64,000 nucleotides of DNA from Bradyrhizobium sp. CCBAU 051011 (GTDB taxonomy: Bacteria; Pseudomonadota; Alphaproteobacteria; Rhizobiales; Xanthobacteraceae). The stretch lies in the NCBI RefSeq assembly GCF_009930815.1, contig NZ_CP022222.1, forward strand, positions 1,592,501 through 1,656,500, given 5' to 3'. The notes beneath the pieces were generated by a model, which was not told the origin of the DNA, ran no database searches, and worked only from the letters and a program-made list of their open reading frames with translations. This document shows, piece after piece, positions 9,895 to 18,412 of this stretch. The translations under genes were made by a program, and so were the position numbers. Each line of letters begins with the position of its first letter. Position 1 is the stretch's first letter.

Positions 9895-10535
9895 GCAGGC
9901 CTCCCGGCGACTTCAGAGATCGCCTCGGCAATGTTGGAATAAGCGCCGCAACGGCAGATGTTGCCGCTCATGCGCTCGCGCAGTTCGCTATTGGTGAATT
10001 GCGGCGCCGCGTTGAGGTCGGCGCTGACATGGCTGGGGATGCCGACCTTGATTTCATCGAGCACCGCGACCGCCGAACAGATCTGCCCCGGCGTGCAATA
10101 GCCGCACTGAAAACCGTCATGCTTGACGAAGGCAGCCTGCATCGGATGCATGTTCTCGGGCGTGCCCAGGCCTTCGATGGTCGTGATGCTGTCGCCCTGA
10201 TGCATGACGGCCAGCGTCAGGCAGGAATTGATCCGCCGTCCGCCAACGATCACCGTGCAGGCGCCGCACTGGCCGTGATCGCATCCCTTCTTGCTGCCGG
10301 TGAGATGCAGATGCTCGCGCAGCGCATCGAGCAGCGTGGTCCGGGTATCGAGCGCGATTTCCCGCAGGCTTCCGTTCACGTTGAAGGAGACCTTCGACAT
10401 GGAGACGGCGTCAGCCTGCGCAGGAACCGCAGGGGTTTGCGCATAGGCAAGGGGTGCTGTGCCGAAAGCCACCGATGCGGCGGTTCCCAGCAATAATTTC
10501 CTCCGTGATACCTCGAAGTCGCTCGGACCTTGCAT
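9891..10535 (-). CDS. [2Fe-2S] subunit of the aldehyde oxidoreductase with Tat signal (PaoA-like)
   Basis: The 214-residue protein starts at the ATG of 10535 behind a GGGAA site; the longer reading to 10691 adds no family-like sequence. Residues 10-32 ([16 protein letters not shown]…AYA) form a twin-arginine signal that would carry the folded complex to the periplasm. Cys85, 90, 93 and 105 form the plant-type ferredoxin cluster site. Cys144, 147, 194 and 196 ([14 protein letters not shown]) form the second [2Fe-2S] site. It is the first gene of a four-gene operon divergent from a LysR gene. Confidence 0.94.
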   Translation of the reverse strand: MQGPSDFEVSRRKLLLGTAASVAFGTAPLAYAQTPAVPAQADAVSMSKVSFNVNGSLREIALDTRTTLLDALREHLHLTGSKKGCDHGQCGACTVIVGGRRINSCLTLAVMHQGDSITTIEGLGTPENMHPMQAAFVKHDGFQCGYCTPGQICSAVAVLDEIKVGIPSHVSADLNAAPQFTNSELRERMSGNICRCGAYSNIAEAISEVAGRPA

Positions 10536-10741
10536 GTCGTGTTCCCATTCTGATGTCGTTCTGAAGCGCTTCGGCGCGCGTACCGGCGTCCGCCTCAAGC
10601 ATCCTGTAACTGCGCCACGTTTCGGCTGTTCCTTGCCGGCGTTCACGTTTGAAAGAGCGTGAGAAGGACTGCGCCTTGCGGTGCTTCGCAAGCTAACGGC
10701 TGCGCGGGGTCGGGATTAGATGGTATAATCAGCTTGCACTT

Positions 10742-10756
10742 ATGAAATGGATTCAT
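10742..10756. promoter_or_regulatory. Candidate LysR binding site between regulator and aldehyde oxidoreductase operon
   Basis: ATGAA-N5-TTCAT is a perfect 15-bp palindrome that fits the T-N11-A LysR pattern. It lies two bases before the LysR start codon in the 223-base divergent region. Its position suits autorepression; it is more than 200 bases from the paoA-like start. Confidence 0.4.
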
Positions 10757-10758
10757 GA

Positions 10759-11652
10759 ATGGCGCGTCAGAACATCAACGATCTCCTCGCCTTCCTGGTG
10801 GTGGCGCGCGAGCGAAGTTTTACGCGGGCGGCGGCGCAGCTCGATGTTTCGCAATCCGCGCTCAGTCATACGATCCGCGGGCTGGAGGAGCGGCTTGGCC
10901 TGCGGCTCCTGACCCGCACCACCCGCAGCGTCGCCCCGACGGAGGCGGGCGAGCGGCTGATGCGAACGCTGGCGCCAAAGCTGGAGGAGATCGACGCCGA
11001 ACTTTCCGCGCTCACCGAGTTGCGCGACAAGCCGGCCGGCACCATCCGCATCACCGCGGCCGAACACTCGGCCAACACGATTCTGTGGCCTGCACTGTCA
11101 AAACTGCTGCCGCGATATCCCGACATCAAGGTCGAGGTGAACATCGACTACGGTCTGACCGACATCGTCGCGGAACGTTACGACGCCGGCATTCGCCTCG
11201 GCGAGCAGGTGGCCAAGGACATGGTCGCGGTGCGGATCGGGCCTGATTTCCGCATGGCGGTGGTCGGCGCGCCCAGCTATTTCGCTGTTCATCCCAGGCC
11301 CGGCAAGCCGCAGGACCTGACGAGCCATCGCTGCATCAATATCCGCCTGCCGACCTATGGCGGAATCTATGCCTGGGAGTTCGAGAAGCGCGGACGCAGC
11401 CTGAAGGCCCGCGTCGAGGGTCAACTGGTGTTCAATAACATGGCGTTGCGGATGAACGCCGTTCTCGACGGGCTTGGGCTTGCCTATCTGCCGGAGGACC
11501 AGGTGCAGCCGCATCTCGCCGACGGCCGCCTGATGCGGGTGCTGGCGGACTGGTGTCCGCCATTCCCGGGCTATCACCTCTATTACCCGAGCCGCCGCCA
11601 GCCGACCCCGGCCTTCGTCGTGCTGGTCGCGGCGCTGCGCTACAGGGGCTGA
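10759..11652 (+). CDS. LysR-family transcriptional regulator
   Basis: The 297-residue protein has an N-terminal winged helix (FLVVARERSFTRAAAQLDVSQSALSHTIRGLEERLGLRLLTRTTR pattern, residues about 10-55) and a LysR substrate-binding domain, including FNNMALRMNAVLDGLGLAYLPEDQV near residue 240. It is transcribed away from the aldehyde oxidoreductase operon, the classical arrangement for a LysR activator and its target, so that operon is its likely target. The effector is unknown. Confidence 0.93.
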   Translation: MARQNINDLLAFLVVARERSFTRAAAQLDVSQSALSHTIRGLEERLGLRLLTRTTRSVAPTEAGERLMRTLAPKLEEIDAELSALTELRDKPAGTIRITAAEHSANTILWPALSKLLPRYPDIKVEVNIDYGLTDIVAERYDAGIRLGEQVAKDMVAVRIGPDFRMAVVGAPSYFAVHPRPGKPQDLTSHRCINIRLPTYGGIYAWEFEKRGRSLKARVEGQLVFNNMALRMNAVLDGLGLAYLPEDQVQPHLADGRLMRVLADWCPPFPGYHLYYPSRRQPTPAFVVLVAALRYRG

Positions 11653-11668
11653 TGCGGCTCAAAACAAA

Positions 11669-11696
11669 GAGGGCCGCAGGCGAACCTGCGGCCCTC
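11669..11696 (-). terminator. Convergent terminator after LysR and small exported gene
   Basis: A perfect 12-bp stem, GAGGGCCGCAGG with CCTGCGGCCCTC, has a CGAA/TTCG tetraloop. On the minus strand it is followed by a T-rich tail (TTTGTTTT), so it chiefly ends the minus-strand gene but lies between convergent genes. Confidence 0.8.
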
Positions 11697-11715
11697 TCTC
11701 CTGGAAGGGTCTGTC

Positions 11716-11946
11716 TTAGTTGCTTGTGCAGACCTTCATGGTCTTCATGCCGGTTTCGGCCTCCGTTTTGGTTTTGAACGTGCCGTTGTCGACGATGGTG
11801 ACGGTCGTCGTGGTCGGCTTGGTATCGACCACCGTGCATTTCTTGGTGGTGGCGTCGCGCACCACGTAGAACTCGGCGGCAACCGCGCTTCCGGCGACCG
11901 CCGACGCGGCAAGGACAAGCGTTCCGATCATCAGAAATTTCTTCAA
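11716..11946 (-). CDS. Small exported protein of unknown function
   Basis: The 76-residue protein starts at a TTG (11944-11946) preceded closely by GAGGAGGA, a near-perfect ribosome site. The start gives MKKFLMIGTLVLAASAVAGSAVAA, a clean Sec signal peptide. The longer open frame upstream has non-natural composition and is rejected. The mature domain of about 50 residues is Thr/Lys-rich with two cysteines (KKCTVVD and MKVCTSN) that could form a disulphide. Similar short periplasmic proteins occur in Bradyrhizobium; no function is recognised. Confidence 0.8.
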   Translation of the reverse strand: MKKFLMIGTLVLAASAVAGSAVAAEFYVVRDATTKKCTVVDTKPTTTTVTIVDNGTFKTKTEAETGMKTMKVCTSN

Positions 11947-12049
11947 GGCGTCCTCCTCGGGATTCCTCCAATGATGCAACCGGCAACGCGCAAAGAAACC
12001 GCTTGTTCCAGTTTTTCCCGGATCTCTGGACCTCGGACGAAGCGGCGGG

Positions 12050-12262
12050 TTAGCTCTCCGGGATCCCTTCCAGTCCCTTGAGATATTTGAGCCCCGCGAC
12101 CGCCAGCAGCTCGGTGTCGGTTTCGCCCGCCTCGCAGCGCTGCCGGATAAAGCGCTGGAGACCCGTCCGGCGGGCGTCGTTGTCATCGATACCGCTATGG
12201 ATCAGCCGGTAGACGCTCCACGCCCGCGCAAAGGCTACCGCTACGATATCCGGGCTGTGCAT
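12050..12262 (-). CDS. Small conserved hypothetical protein
   Basis: The 70-residue soluble protein (MHSPDIVAVAFARAW … GLEGIPES) has a strong AAGGAGAGC ribosome site seven bases before its ATG, which supports translation. It is acidic at the end and helical in character, with no signal peptide or membrane segment. It is not recognisably part of a named family. It lies 103 bases upstream of the small exported gene on the same strand, so the two may be co-transcribed. Confidence 0.65.
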   Translation of the reverse strand: MHSPDIVAVAFARAWSVYRLIHSGIDDNDARRTGLQRFIRQRCEAGETDTELLAVAGLKYLKGLEGIPES

Positions 12263-12477
12263 CCAGCTCTCCTTCAGTCGTCAGGGGATCATTTTGCCAG
12301 TTTTTCCCAATAGTGACCAAGCCGATCTTTGGCTATCCCTTCCGGCTATCCCGCGGTGCGGGACATCATGCCGCCGGCTTTTCGCCGATCGCAGGCCACG
12401 TGATCACGGCATGGAACAAAGTCAATCTCGGGAACTTGTGTCAGGTATCGCGATCAAGCGATTGGGAGGACTCCTGC

Positions 12478-12714
12478 ATGAGACGTATCGTTCTGATTGG
12501 CGCGGCATTGATTGCTTCGCTGGCAATGACCCTGTCCGCGTCCGCCAGAATGGGGATCGCATCCTTGACCTCAGAGGACGGCGCCGTAGTCCAGGTCAAG
12601 CACGGGCGCGGCCATCACGGGCACAAGCACCGAGGCCGCGGTCATCACTACGGATGGTACAGAGGTCGCGGTCATCACAAGTGGCGCCATCATCGTCGCC
12701 ATCATCACTGGTAG
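12478..12714 (+). CDS. Small exported His/Arg/Gly-rich protein
   Basis: The 78-residue protein starts at an ATG behind GGGAGGA. Residues 1-24 are a Sec signal peptide (MRRIVLIGAALIASLAMTLSASA). After a short acidic-neutral stretch, the last 37 residues are almost only His, Gly, Arg, Lys, Tyr and Trp with repeated GRGHH units. Such tails bind transition metals or polyanions, but no function has been shown. The in-frame extension to 12313 lacks a ribosome site and is rejected. The 215 bases upstream hold no other gene. Confidence 0.75.
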   Translation: MRRIVLIGAALIASLAMTLSASARMGIASLTSEDGAVVQVKHGRGHHGHKHRGRGHHYGWYRGRGHHKWRHHRRHHHW

Positions 12715-12780
12715 GTCTTCGCTGAGTTCGCCTATCGTCATCCCATTGCCCGGACGAAAAGCGAATTAGCGGCACGAACG

Positions 12781-12803
12781 GGTCGCGCCCACGTGGCGCG
12801 ACC
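12781..12803. terminator. Possible convergent terminator hairpin
   Basis: GGTCGCGCC-N5-GGCGCGACC is a perfect 9-bp stem between the convergent His-rich gene and the response regulator gene. There is no T run on either side, so termination would be weak or Rho-assisted. Confidence 0.4.
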
Positions 12804-12836
12804 GGTTCAGCAATCATCGAACGGCGCAGACGGCGC

Positions 12837-13484
12837 TCAGCCCAATCCCATTTCGACGGCGATCCGGATCAGGTCCGAGTGGTTCTTGGCACCGAGCTTC
12901 TGCTTGAGCAGCGAGGTGGTGTTGGCCACCGTCTTGTAGGAAATCTCCAGCGCATCGGCCACTTCGACGATCTTGTCGCCACGGCCCAATAGCCGCAGGA
13001 TTTCCAGTTCGCGCGCCGTCATTTGCGACGCCGGATTGGCCTTGATCGAAGCGCCCGAAAAGGTCACCGCTTCCGCCAGTTGCGGCGAGATGAAATTGTC
13101 CCCCGCGGCCACCTTGCGGACCGCCTTCACCAGCATCCTCGGATCGTCGCCCTTCGCGACATAGCCCTGCGCGCCCATCTCGATGGCGCGAACCACGAAC
13201 GCCGGATCGTCATTCATGCTGAACATGATGATCTTGGCGGCCGGATCGTCCTTGCGGATGCGCCGCATCAGCTCAAAGCCGGAAACGTCGGGAAGCTTGA
13301 TATCGATCACCGTAACGTCGGGCTTCCTGGTGACATAGGCGCGGTGGCCGGATTTGGCGTCGGTGGCCTCCTCGATCTTCACGGAATTGTCCGACGCAAA
13401 CAGCGACCGGCAGCCCGACAGCACCACCGGGTGGTCGTCGACGATCAGGACCTTCGTTGCCGATCTGGTAGAATTTTGCATCAT
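12837..13484 (-). CDS. NarL/FixJ-type response regulator
   Basis: The 215-residue protein has a receiver domain (residues about 10-125) with acidic pair D16-D17, phospho-acceptor D61 in VIDIKLPD and the conserved Lys in GYVAKG. A LuxR-type helix-turn-helix follows at about 150-210 (MTARELEILRLLGRGDKIVEVADALEISYKTV). It would bind DNA when phosphorylated. The divergently transcribed histidine kinase 82 bases away is its obvious partner. Two adjacent Met codons could start it (13484 or 13481). Confidence 0.95.
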   Translation of the reverse strand: MMQNSTRSATKVLIVDDHPVVLSGCRSLFASDNSVKIEEATDAKSGHRAYVTRKPDVTVIDIKLPDVSGFELMRRIRKDDPAAKIIMFSMNDDPAFVVRAIEMGAQGYVAKGDDPRMLVKAVRKVAAGDNFISPQLAEAVTFSGASIKANPASQMTARELEILRLLGRGDKIVEVADALEISYKTVANTTSLLKQKLGAKNHSDLIRIAVEMGLG

Positions 13485-13566
13485 CTATCCCCCTTGAGGA
13501 ATAAATAGGCGGTTGACGGTATTTGAAAAGAGAAATCTTGGGTTGCGGGAACTTAGAATAGCGAAA

Positions 13567-14913
13567 ATGTGGGAAAGATTTTCTCTACGAACACGGTTGC
13601 TGCTGCCGCTCGGCCTGACGTTCGTGGCCGCGCTGCTGGCCGGGGCGGTTTCGCTCCAGATCTTCGCCACGGCGCAACTTATGGAGGAAACCGAGCCGGC
13701 GGCTCGCTCGGCTAGAGCGGTTGCGGCTGCGCTCAACAGTGCACTTCGCACCTCAGCCAATCCCCAGGAAACGCTCGATGCCTTCGTGCAATCGCTGGGC
13801 GCCGCCGAAACCATCCGCTTTCGCGGCCTAGGAACCGGCCCCGATGCTCCTCCGGAGGGGCCCCCCCTGGGAAGAGTGCCAGGCTGGTTCATCCGCCTCC
13901 TCGTCATACCCGAATTCAGGGCCGCCTTCCCGGTAACGATTGAGGGCAAGCAGGTCGGCAACATCGTGTTTGCACCCGACATGTCCGCCGACATCTACGA
14001 AAAATGGATCGGATTTCTGGCGATCGCCTGCTCCGGAATTGGCCTGATGCTGCTGACGGGGGTCATTGCCCACTTCACGGCGCGCTCCGCCCAGAGGCCG
14101 CTGCAAAATCTCGGCGACGGCCTGACCCGCATGCGAACGGGCGATTACGATCAGCTCATTACCCCGTCCGGGCCGCCCGAGATCCGCAGAAGCGCGCAGG
14201 AAGCCAATGAACTCGCCCGCACCCTGCATCGCCTCAGCCAGGATAATCGCAGCCTGCTGCGCCGGATCGTATCGCTGCAGGATGACGAGCGACAGGACAT
14301 GGCGCGCGAGCTTCACGACGAACTCGGGCCGCTGTTGTTCGGGATCCGCGCCAACACGGTGGTGCTGCTGGAATCGATTCCCTCCGGCGAAGCCGAATTG
14401 AGGAGCGCCGCCGAGGGAATCCTGCAGTCCGTCGAAACATTGCAGCACGCGAACCGCCGTATCCTCGACCGGCTGCGGCCGCTCTACATTCAGGAGCTTG
14501 GGCTAGAGAGGAGCATCCAGACACTGTTGCGGAATGCGAAGGCGCAGGCGGCCGAGCTCAAGGTGACCTCCGAGATCGACGTGACACTGAACGAAGTCGA
14601 CGGCCTGCTGTCGCAGACAGTCTATCGCGTGATTCAGGAAGCGGTGACGAACGTGCTTCGCCACGCCAAGGCGAATGCGATGCACGTCGCAGCGAGAATC
14701 CATGATCGCGAAGTGATCGTGGAAATCTCCGATGACGGCGTGGGCTTTCCGGCGGATCGGATGTTCGGCCGTGGATTGACCGGAATGCTGGAGCGTGCTC
14801 GGGCGCTCAGTGGGACGCTCGAACTCTTGCGCGAGGCGGGACGCACCTGCGTTCGTTGCCGGCTTCCGGCGGGCGACGCCGCTTCCAATGCGCGCGGCGC
14901 AAAGCAAGTCTGA
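13567..14913 (+). CDS. Membrane sensor histidine kinase (HisKA_3/NarX-like)
   Basis: The 448-residue protein starts MWERFSLRTRLLLPLG; an in-frame TTG 54 bases upstream would add a non-hydrophobic extension. One membrane helix lies at about 8-30, then a periplasmic sensor domain, a second helix (IGFLAIACSGIGLMLLTGVIAHF) and a HAMP linker. The dimerisation motif ERQDMARELHDELG has phospho-acceptor H250. The ATPase domain has VIQEAVTNVLRHAKA (N box) and EISDDGVGF (G1). It pairs with the divergent NarL-type regulator. No cysteine or haem motif suggests its signal. Confidence 0.94.
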   Translation: MWERFSLRTRLLLPLGLTFVAALLAGAVSLQIFATAQLMEETEPAARSARAVAAALNSALRTSANPQETLDAFVQSLGAAETIRFRGLGTGPDAPPEGPPLGRVPGWFIRLLVIPEFRAAFPVTIEGKQVGNIVFAPDMSADIYEKWIGFLAIACSGIGLMLLTGVIAHFTARSAQRPLQNLGDGLTRMRTGDYDQLITPSGPPEIRRSAQEANELARTLHRLSQDNRSLLRRIVSLQDDERQDMARELHDELGPLLFGIRANTVVLLESIPSGEAELRSAAEGILQSVETLQHANRRILDRLRPLYIQELGLERSIQTLLRNAKAQAAELKVTSEIDVTLNEVDGLLSQTVYRVIQEAVTNVLRHAKANAMHVAARIHDREVIVEISDDGVGFPADRMFGRGLTGMLERARALSGTLELLREAGRTCVRCRLPAGDAASNARGAKQV

Positions 14914-14971
14914 CCGGAGTTTGTGGTCAGGCTTGCCTCAGTTCGGTGCGCTGCAAACAGAGGAACGAAGC

Positions 14972-15448
14972 CTAACCGGCATAGTCCTGCATGCAAGCAG
15001 CGGGCTGCTGCGATTCCACCACCGGCATGCAATGGGACGCTTGAATTTTTCCGTCGCGCGTAAAGGTGAAGGCGATGCGCACCGGCTTGCCTTCGTAGCT
15101 CAGATAATCGAGGACGACGCCGTCGGCGGTCGGCCTGATTTCCTCCAGCCCGAATGCGGTAGGTGCGAGCGCACCGAGGCGCGGACGCCAATAGGATTCG
15201 AGCTCGGCGCGACCTTCGCTCACCTTGGCCTCGCCGCACTGGCAATTGAGCATCGCGTCGTCGGCATAGAGGTCGAGCAATGTCGACAGGTCGCGATTCC
15301 GGCACGCGTCCAGCCAGTCGACCACCAAACCTATTTCATCGAAATCCTCAGCCAAATTCGCAATCCCATCCTCGTCGCGATAGCTGTCGGGTGCCGACGC
15401 GGGTGACGGGGTATGACGATCGTCATGAATAGATACTGAACGACCCAT
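14972..15448 (-). CDS. SnoaL/NTF2-like domain protein
   Basis: The 158-residue protein has a disordered N-terminus (to about residue 35) and then an NTF2-like cone fold recognised by VVDWLDACRNRDLSTLLDLYADDAMLNCQCG and the ESYWRPRL helix. These domains serve as small isomerases, hydrolases or binding modules; the substrate cannot be inferred. It lies 84 bases downstream of the SURF1 gene on the same strand, possibly as a distal member of that operon. Confidence 0.75.
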   Translation of the reverse strand: MGRSVSIHDDRHTPSPASAPDSYRDEDGIANLAEDFDEIGLVVDWLDACRNRDLSTLLDLYADDAMLNCQCGEAKVSEGRAELESYWRPRLGALAPTAFGLEEIRPTADGVVLDYLSYEGKPVRIAFTFTRDGKIQASHCMPVVESQQPAACMQDYAG

Positions 15449-15532
15449 TGTCCGATACTCTCACTGTGGAACCGCAACGATTGTGCGGAACAAACGTTCC
15501 GAGAGGCTAGACCGGTACAATACGGGGAGTTG

Positions 15533-16303
15533 CTATCGGGCGCGGCGCTGCCCGCGCCACCACACGCCGAAGGCAATGACGACCGCGAACGCCAGCGTGA
15601 ACCAGGTAATGGCGTATTGCATGTGATCGTCCTTGAGATGCACGGAGAGCGCGCCAGGCTTCGGGATGCCGCTCTCCGGCACGGGCGCTTCCAGATCGAT
15701 GTAAAACGGCGCGACGGCCTTGCCGCTCTCGCCCCAGCCCAGCGCGCGCGCCATCGCCAGATGATCGCGGGTGAACCAAAGTCGTTTCGCAACGCTCTCC
15801 GCCGGCGTCAGCGCGCCTGCATTTTCGGGAAAGCGGATGTAGCCCGTGAGCTGCGCGGGATCACCGGTGATCAGCCGGCGCACGGCGCGATCCTGCTGAT
15901 TGCGATCCTGCATGGTGTTTTGGACGAAGCCGGCATTAACCACGATGGTGTTGCCGTCGGCCAGTTGCACCGGCAGGAAAGCCCAGGTGCCGGGGCCCGA
16001 GACGTCGTCGCGAACCGCGGAGCCGGCGCTGTAGACCATCGCATCCGGCAAGGGCGCGTAGGTCGCGGTGAAGCTGACGCGGCGGAATTCGTCCTTGACC
16101 GGGGTCAGCGAAGGCCATTGCGCCGCTGCCGGCAGGGCTTCGGGCGCGGCCACCAGGCGCTCGTTAAGCCTTGCGATCAGCGCGTGCTTCTCGACGCGGC
16201 GCTGCAATTGCCAGATGCCAAGTCCGCTGAAGGCCATCACCATCACAAGCGTGAAAATGGCAAAGCCGGCGACCGCCGGCCGCCGTGACGAGAGCGCTCT
16301 CAT
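15533..16303 (-). CDS. SURF1-family cytochrome oxidase biogenesis protein
   Basis: The 256-residue protein starts MRALSSRRPAVAGFAIFT at an ATG that overlaps the DUF983 stop by four bases; the much longer open frame upstream is a shadow of that gene. It has the SURF1 layout: an N-terminal membrane helix (FTLVMVMAFSGLGIWQLQR), a periplasmic domain with GPGTWAFLPVQLADGNTIVVNAGFV, and a C-terminal helix (WFTLAFAVVIAFGVWW). In Rhodobacter and Paracoccus SURF1 delivers haem a to subunit I. Its place at the end of the cta operon fits. Confidence 0.93.
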   Translation of the reverse strand: MRALSSRRPAVAGFAIFTLVMVMAFSGLGIWQLQRRVEKHALIARLNERLVAAPEALPAAAQWPSLTPVKDEFRRVSFTATYAPLPDAMVYSAGSAVRDDVSGPGTWAFLPVQLADGNTIVVNAGFVQNTMQDRNQQDRAVRRLITGDPAQLTGYIRFPENAGALTPAESVAKRLWFTRDHLAMARALGWGESGKAVAPFYIDLEAPVPESGIPKPGALSVHLKDDHMQYAITWFTLAFAVVIAFGVWWRGQRRAR

Positions 16304-16686
16304 TTCGGCTCGCGGTCGATCAGGCGGCCGGGCGCGGCCTTGTGATGGAATTGCAGCGCGATCAGAAGCGACTTCATCGAGCGCAACGGCAGCAGCGTGG
16401 TTGCCGCGATCAGCGGCAGCCAGAGTGCCGCATGCAGCCAGAACGGCGGTTGATACTTGACCTCCACGATCAGGGCGGCGGTGACGACGATGGCGCCTGC
16501 CAGCATGATGATGAAGATCGCGGGCCCGTCGCCGGCATCGATGAAGGCATAGTCGAGCCCGCATGATTCGCAATTCGGGCGCAAGTCGAGGAAACCCGCA
16601 TAGAGCTTGCCCTTGCCGCAGCGTGGGCAGCGGCAGGCGATGCCGCGGAGTGCGCTCTGGGTGATCGTGGGTTGCGTCTGATCCAT
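16300..16686 (-). CDS. DUF983 membrane protein
   Basis: The 128-residue protein has an N-terminal zinc-ribbon-like pair of CPRCG and CESCG motifs (residues about 20-42) and two membrane helices (AIFIIMLAGAIVVTAALIVEV and LHAALWLPLIAATTLLPL). DUF983 proteins are regularly encoded in alphaproteobacterial cytochrome oxidase operons; a role in oxidase assembly is inferred from that context only. The start has a GGGAGGAG site. It overlaps the SURF1 start. Confidence 0.9.
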   Translation of the reverse strand: MDQTQPTITQSALRGIACRCPRCGKGKLYAGFLDLRPNCESCGLDYAFIDAGDGPAIFIIMLAGAIVVTAALIVEVKYQPPFWLHAALWLPLIAATTLLPLRSMKSLLIALQFHHKAAPGRLIDREPK

Positions 16687-16725
16687 CTATCTCCTCCCTT
16701 CTCCCTAGCAGGAGAAGGAAAAGCA

Positions 16726-16751
16726 AAGGGGCGGCCTTCCGACCGCCCCTT
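16726..16751 (-). terminator. Hairpin terminator after ctaE
   Basis: AAGGGGCGG-N8-CCGCCCCTT is a 9-bp stem followed on the minus strand by TTGCTTTT. It lies between ctaE and the DUF983 gene, so DUF983-SURF1 expression may depend on read-through or on its own promoter. Confidence 0.65.
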
Positions 16752-16770
16752 CTAGCACGTCAAGCCTGCA

Positions 16771-17661
16771 TCAGTGGCCGGCCACGGGCCCTGCGCCGCG
16801 GAACCAGACGTAGATGCAGATGAACAGGAACAGCCACACCACGTCGACGAAGTGCCAGTACCAGGCGGCGAATTCGAAGCCGAGATGCTGCTTCGGCGTG
16901 AAGTGGCCGGCATAGGCGCGGAACAGGCAGACCAGCAGGAACACGGTGCCGACTAGCACGTGGAAGCCGTGGAAGCCGGTCGCCATGAAGAAGGTCGCGC
17001 CGTAGATGTTGCCGGAGAAGCCGAACGTGGCGTGGGCGTATTCATAGGCCTGCACGCAGGTGAAGGTGGCGCCGAGCAGCACGGTGAGGATCAGGCCGTA
17101 CTTCAGACCCTGACGGTCGTTCTCGAGCAGCGCGTGGTGCGCCCAGGTGACGGTGGTGCCCGAGGTCAGCAGCAGCAGCGTGTTGAGCAGCGGCAGATGC
17201 CAGGGGTCGAAGGTCTCGATGCCCTTCGGCGGCCAGGTGCCCGGCACGCTGCAGGCGCCGGCAGCCGTGCCCGGACCGCAGCCGAACACCGCATCGCGGG
17301 TGGCGTGGATCGCGTCCGCCGGGAACAGCGCGGAATTGAAGAAGGCCCAGAACCAGGCGACGAAGAACATCACCTCGGAGGCGATGAACAGGATCATGCC
17401 GTAGCGGTGGCTGATCTGCACCACGCGGGTGTGGTCGCCCTTGTACTGGGCTTCGCGGATCACGTCGCCCCACCAGCTCGCCATGGTGTAGAGCACGCCG
17501 ATGGTGCCGACACCGAAGATGACCGGGGCCGCCGCGGTCATGTGATGCATCCAGGTGATCGCACCCACCGCCATGATGAAGGCCGAGATCGAGCCGACGA
17601 CCGGCCACGGGCTCGGATCGACGAGGTGGTAGTCGTGGTGCTTCGCGTGCGCCGTAGCCAT
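16771..17661 (-). CDS. ctaE: Cytochrome c oxidase subunit III (aa3 type)
   Basis: The 296-residue protein starts MATAHAKHHDYHLVDPSPWP behind an ACGGAGAGA site. It has seven membrane helices with the conserved subunit III segments MHHMT, ASEVMFFVAWFWAFFNSALFP (the essential Glu) and FYWHFVDVVWLFLF-type tail (AAWYWHFVDVVWLF). Subunit III stabilises the proton uptake side of the aa3 oxidase. It lies downstream of ctaG in the oxidase operon and is followed by a terminator hairpin. Confidence 0.97.
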   Translation of the reverse strand: MATAHAKHHDYHLVDPSPWPVVGSISAFIMAVGAITWMHHMTAAAPVIFGVGTIGVLYTMASWWGDVIREAQYKGDHTRVVQISHRYGMILFIASEVMFFVAWFWAFFNSALFPADAIHATRDAVFGCGPGTAAGACSVPGTWPPKGIETFDPWHLPLLNTLLLLTSGTTVTWAHHALLENDRQGLKYGLILTVLLGATFTCVQAYEYAHATFGFSGNIYGATFFMATGFHGFHVLVGTVFLLVCLFRAYAGHFTPKQHLGFEFAAWYWHFVDVVWLFLFICIYVWFRGAGPVAGH

Positions 17662-17762
17662 TGCGGTCTCTCCGTTAGATGTGCCGTTCCCTTCGGCACA
17701 TATTCGTCTCAAATTTCAAAGCCGAAACCCGTTAGATACGGAATCCAGCGGTCATAGGTTTC

Positions 17763-18407
17763 TCACAAGTTTCCCTTGCGCTTGTCGCCTTCGCCGGCTG
17801 CCACGGGCTTCGGCGCCGGATCGCGCACGGGATAGAAGGTGTAGGACAGCGTGATGGTTTTCAGCCCGTCGTTCTCGCTGTCCTTGGCCAGCGCCGGATC
17901 GACGTAGAAAACCACGGGCATTTCGCGCTTCTCGCCCGGACCCATGGTCTGTTCGGTGAAGCAGAAGCAGTTGATCTTCTGGAAATAGGCGCCGACCGTG
18001 AGCGGTGCGACGTTGTAGGCCGCGACGCCGGCGGTAGCGCGCGCCGCCTGATTGGTCACGGTGTAGAATACGGTGATGACCTCGCCGATCCGGACCTCGA
18101 TCTCGTTCTGCTCGGGCTCGAACTTCCAGGGCAGGCCGGGACCAACATTGGCGTCGAACCGCACGGAGATCTTGCGGGCAAGCGGCGCGTCCGACGGCGC
18201 CGAGGTCGCAACCTGGGTGGTACCGTTGAAGCCGGTGGCGCGGCAGAACCAGTCGTAGAAGGGCACGGCGGCATAGGAGGCGCCGACCATGAACACCACG
18301 ACAAAACCGCAGATCGACGCCACCAGCGCATCGCGGGTCAGCGTCCGACGCGCGGCGATCTTTTCGCCTTCCGCCCTGCCCTCGCTGATCTGCGGCTCGT
18401 TCTGCAT
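17763..18407 (-). CDS. ctaG: Cytochrome c oxidase assembly protein CtaG/Cox11
   Basis: The 214-residue copper chaperone delivers copper to the CuB site of subunit I. It has one N-terminal membrane helix ([29 protein letters not shown]) and a periplasmic immunoglobulin-like domain with the copper-binding [10 protein letters not shown] motif. A GTG nine bases upstream (18416) overlaps the stop of the preceding small gene and is an alternative start; the ATG at 18407 is used here. The long open frame continuing upstream is the shadow of ctaB. Confidence 0.95.
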   Translation of the reverse strand: MQNEPQISEGRAEGEKIAARRTLTRDALVASICGFVVVFMVGASYAAVPFYDWFCRATGFNGTTQVATSAPSDAPLARKISVRFDANVGPGLPWKFEPEQNEIEVRIGEVITVFYTVTNQAARATAGVAAYNVAPLTVGAYFQKINCFCFTEQTMGPGEKREMPVVFYVDPALAKDSENDGLKTITLSYTFYPVRDPAPKPVAAGEGDKRKGNL

Positions 18408-18412
18408 CTCAA

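Noticed and set aside
15533..16726. A 397-residue frame that would extend SURF1 upstream through the DUF983 gene
   Set aside because: The first 140 residues are out-of-frame DUF983 sequence; SURF1 begins at the ATG overlapping the DUF983 stop.
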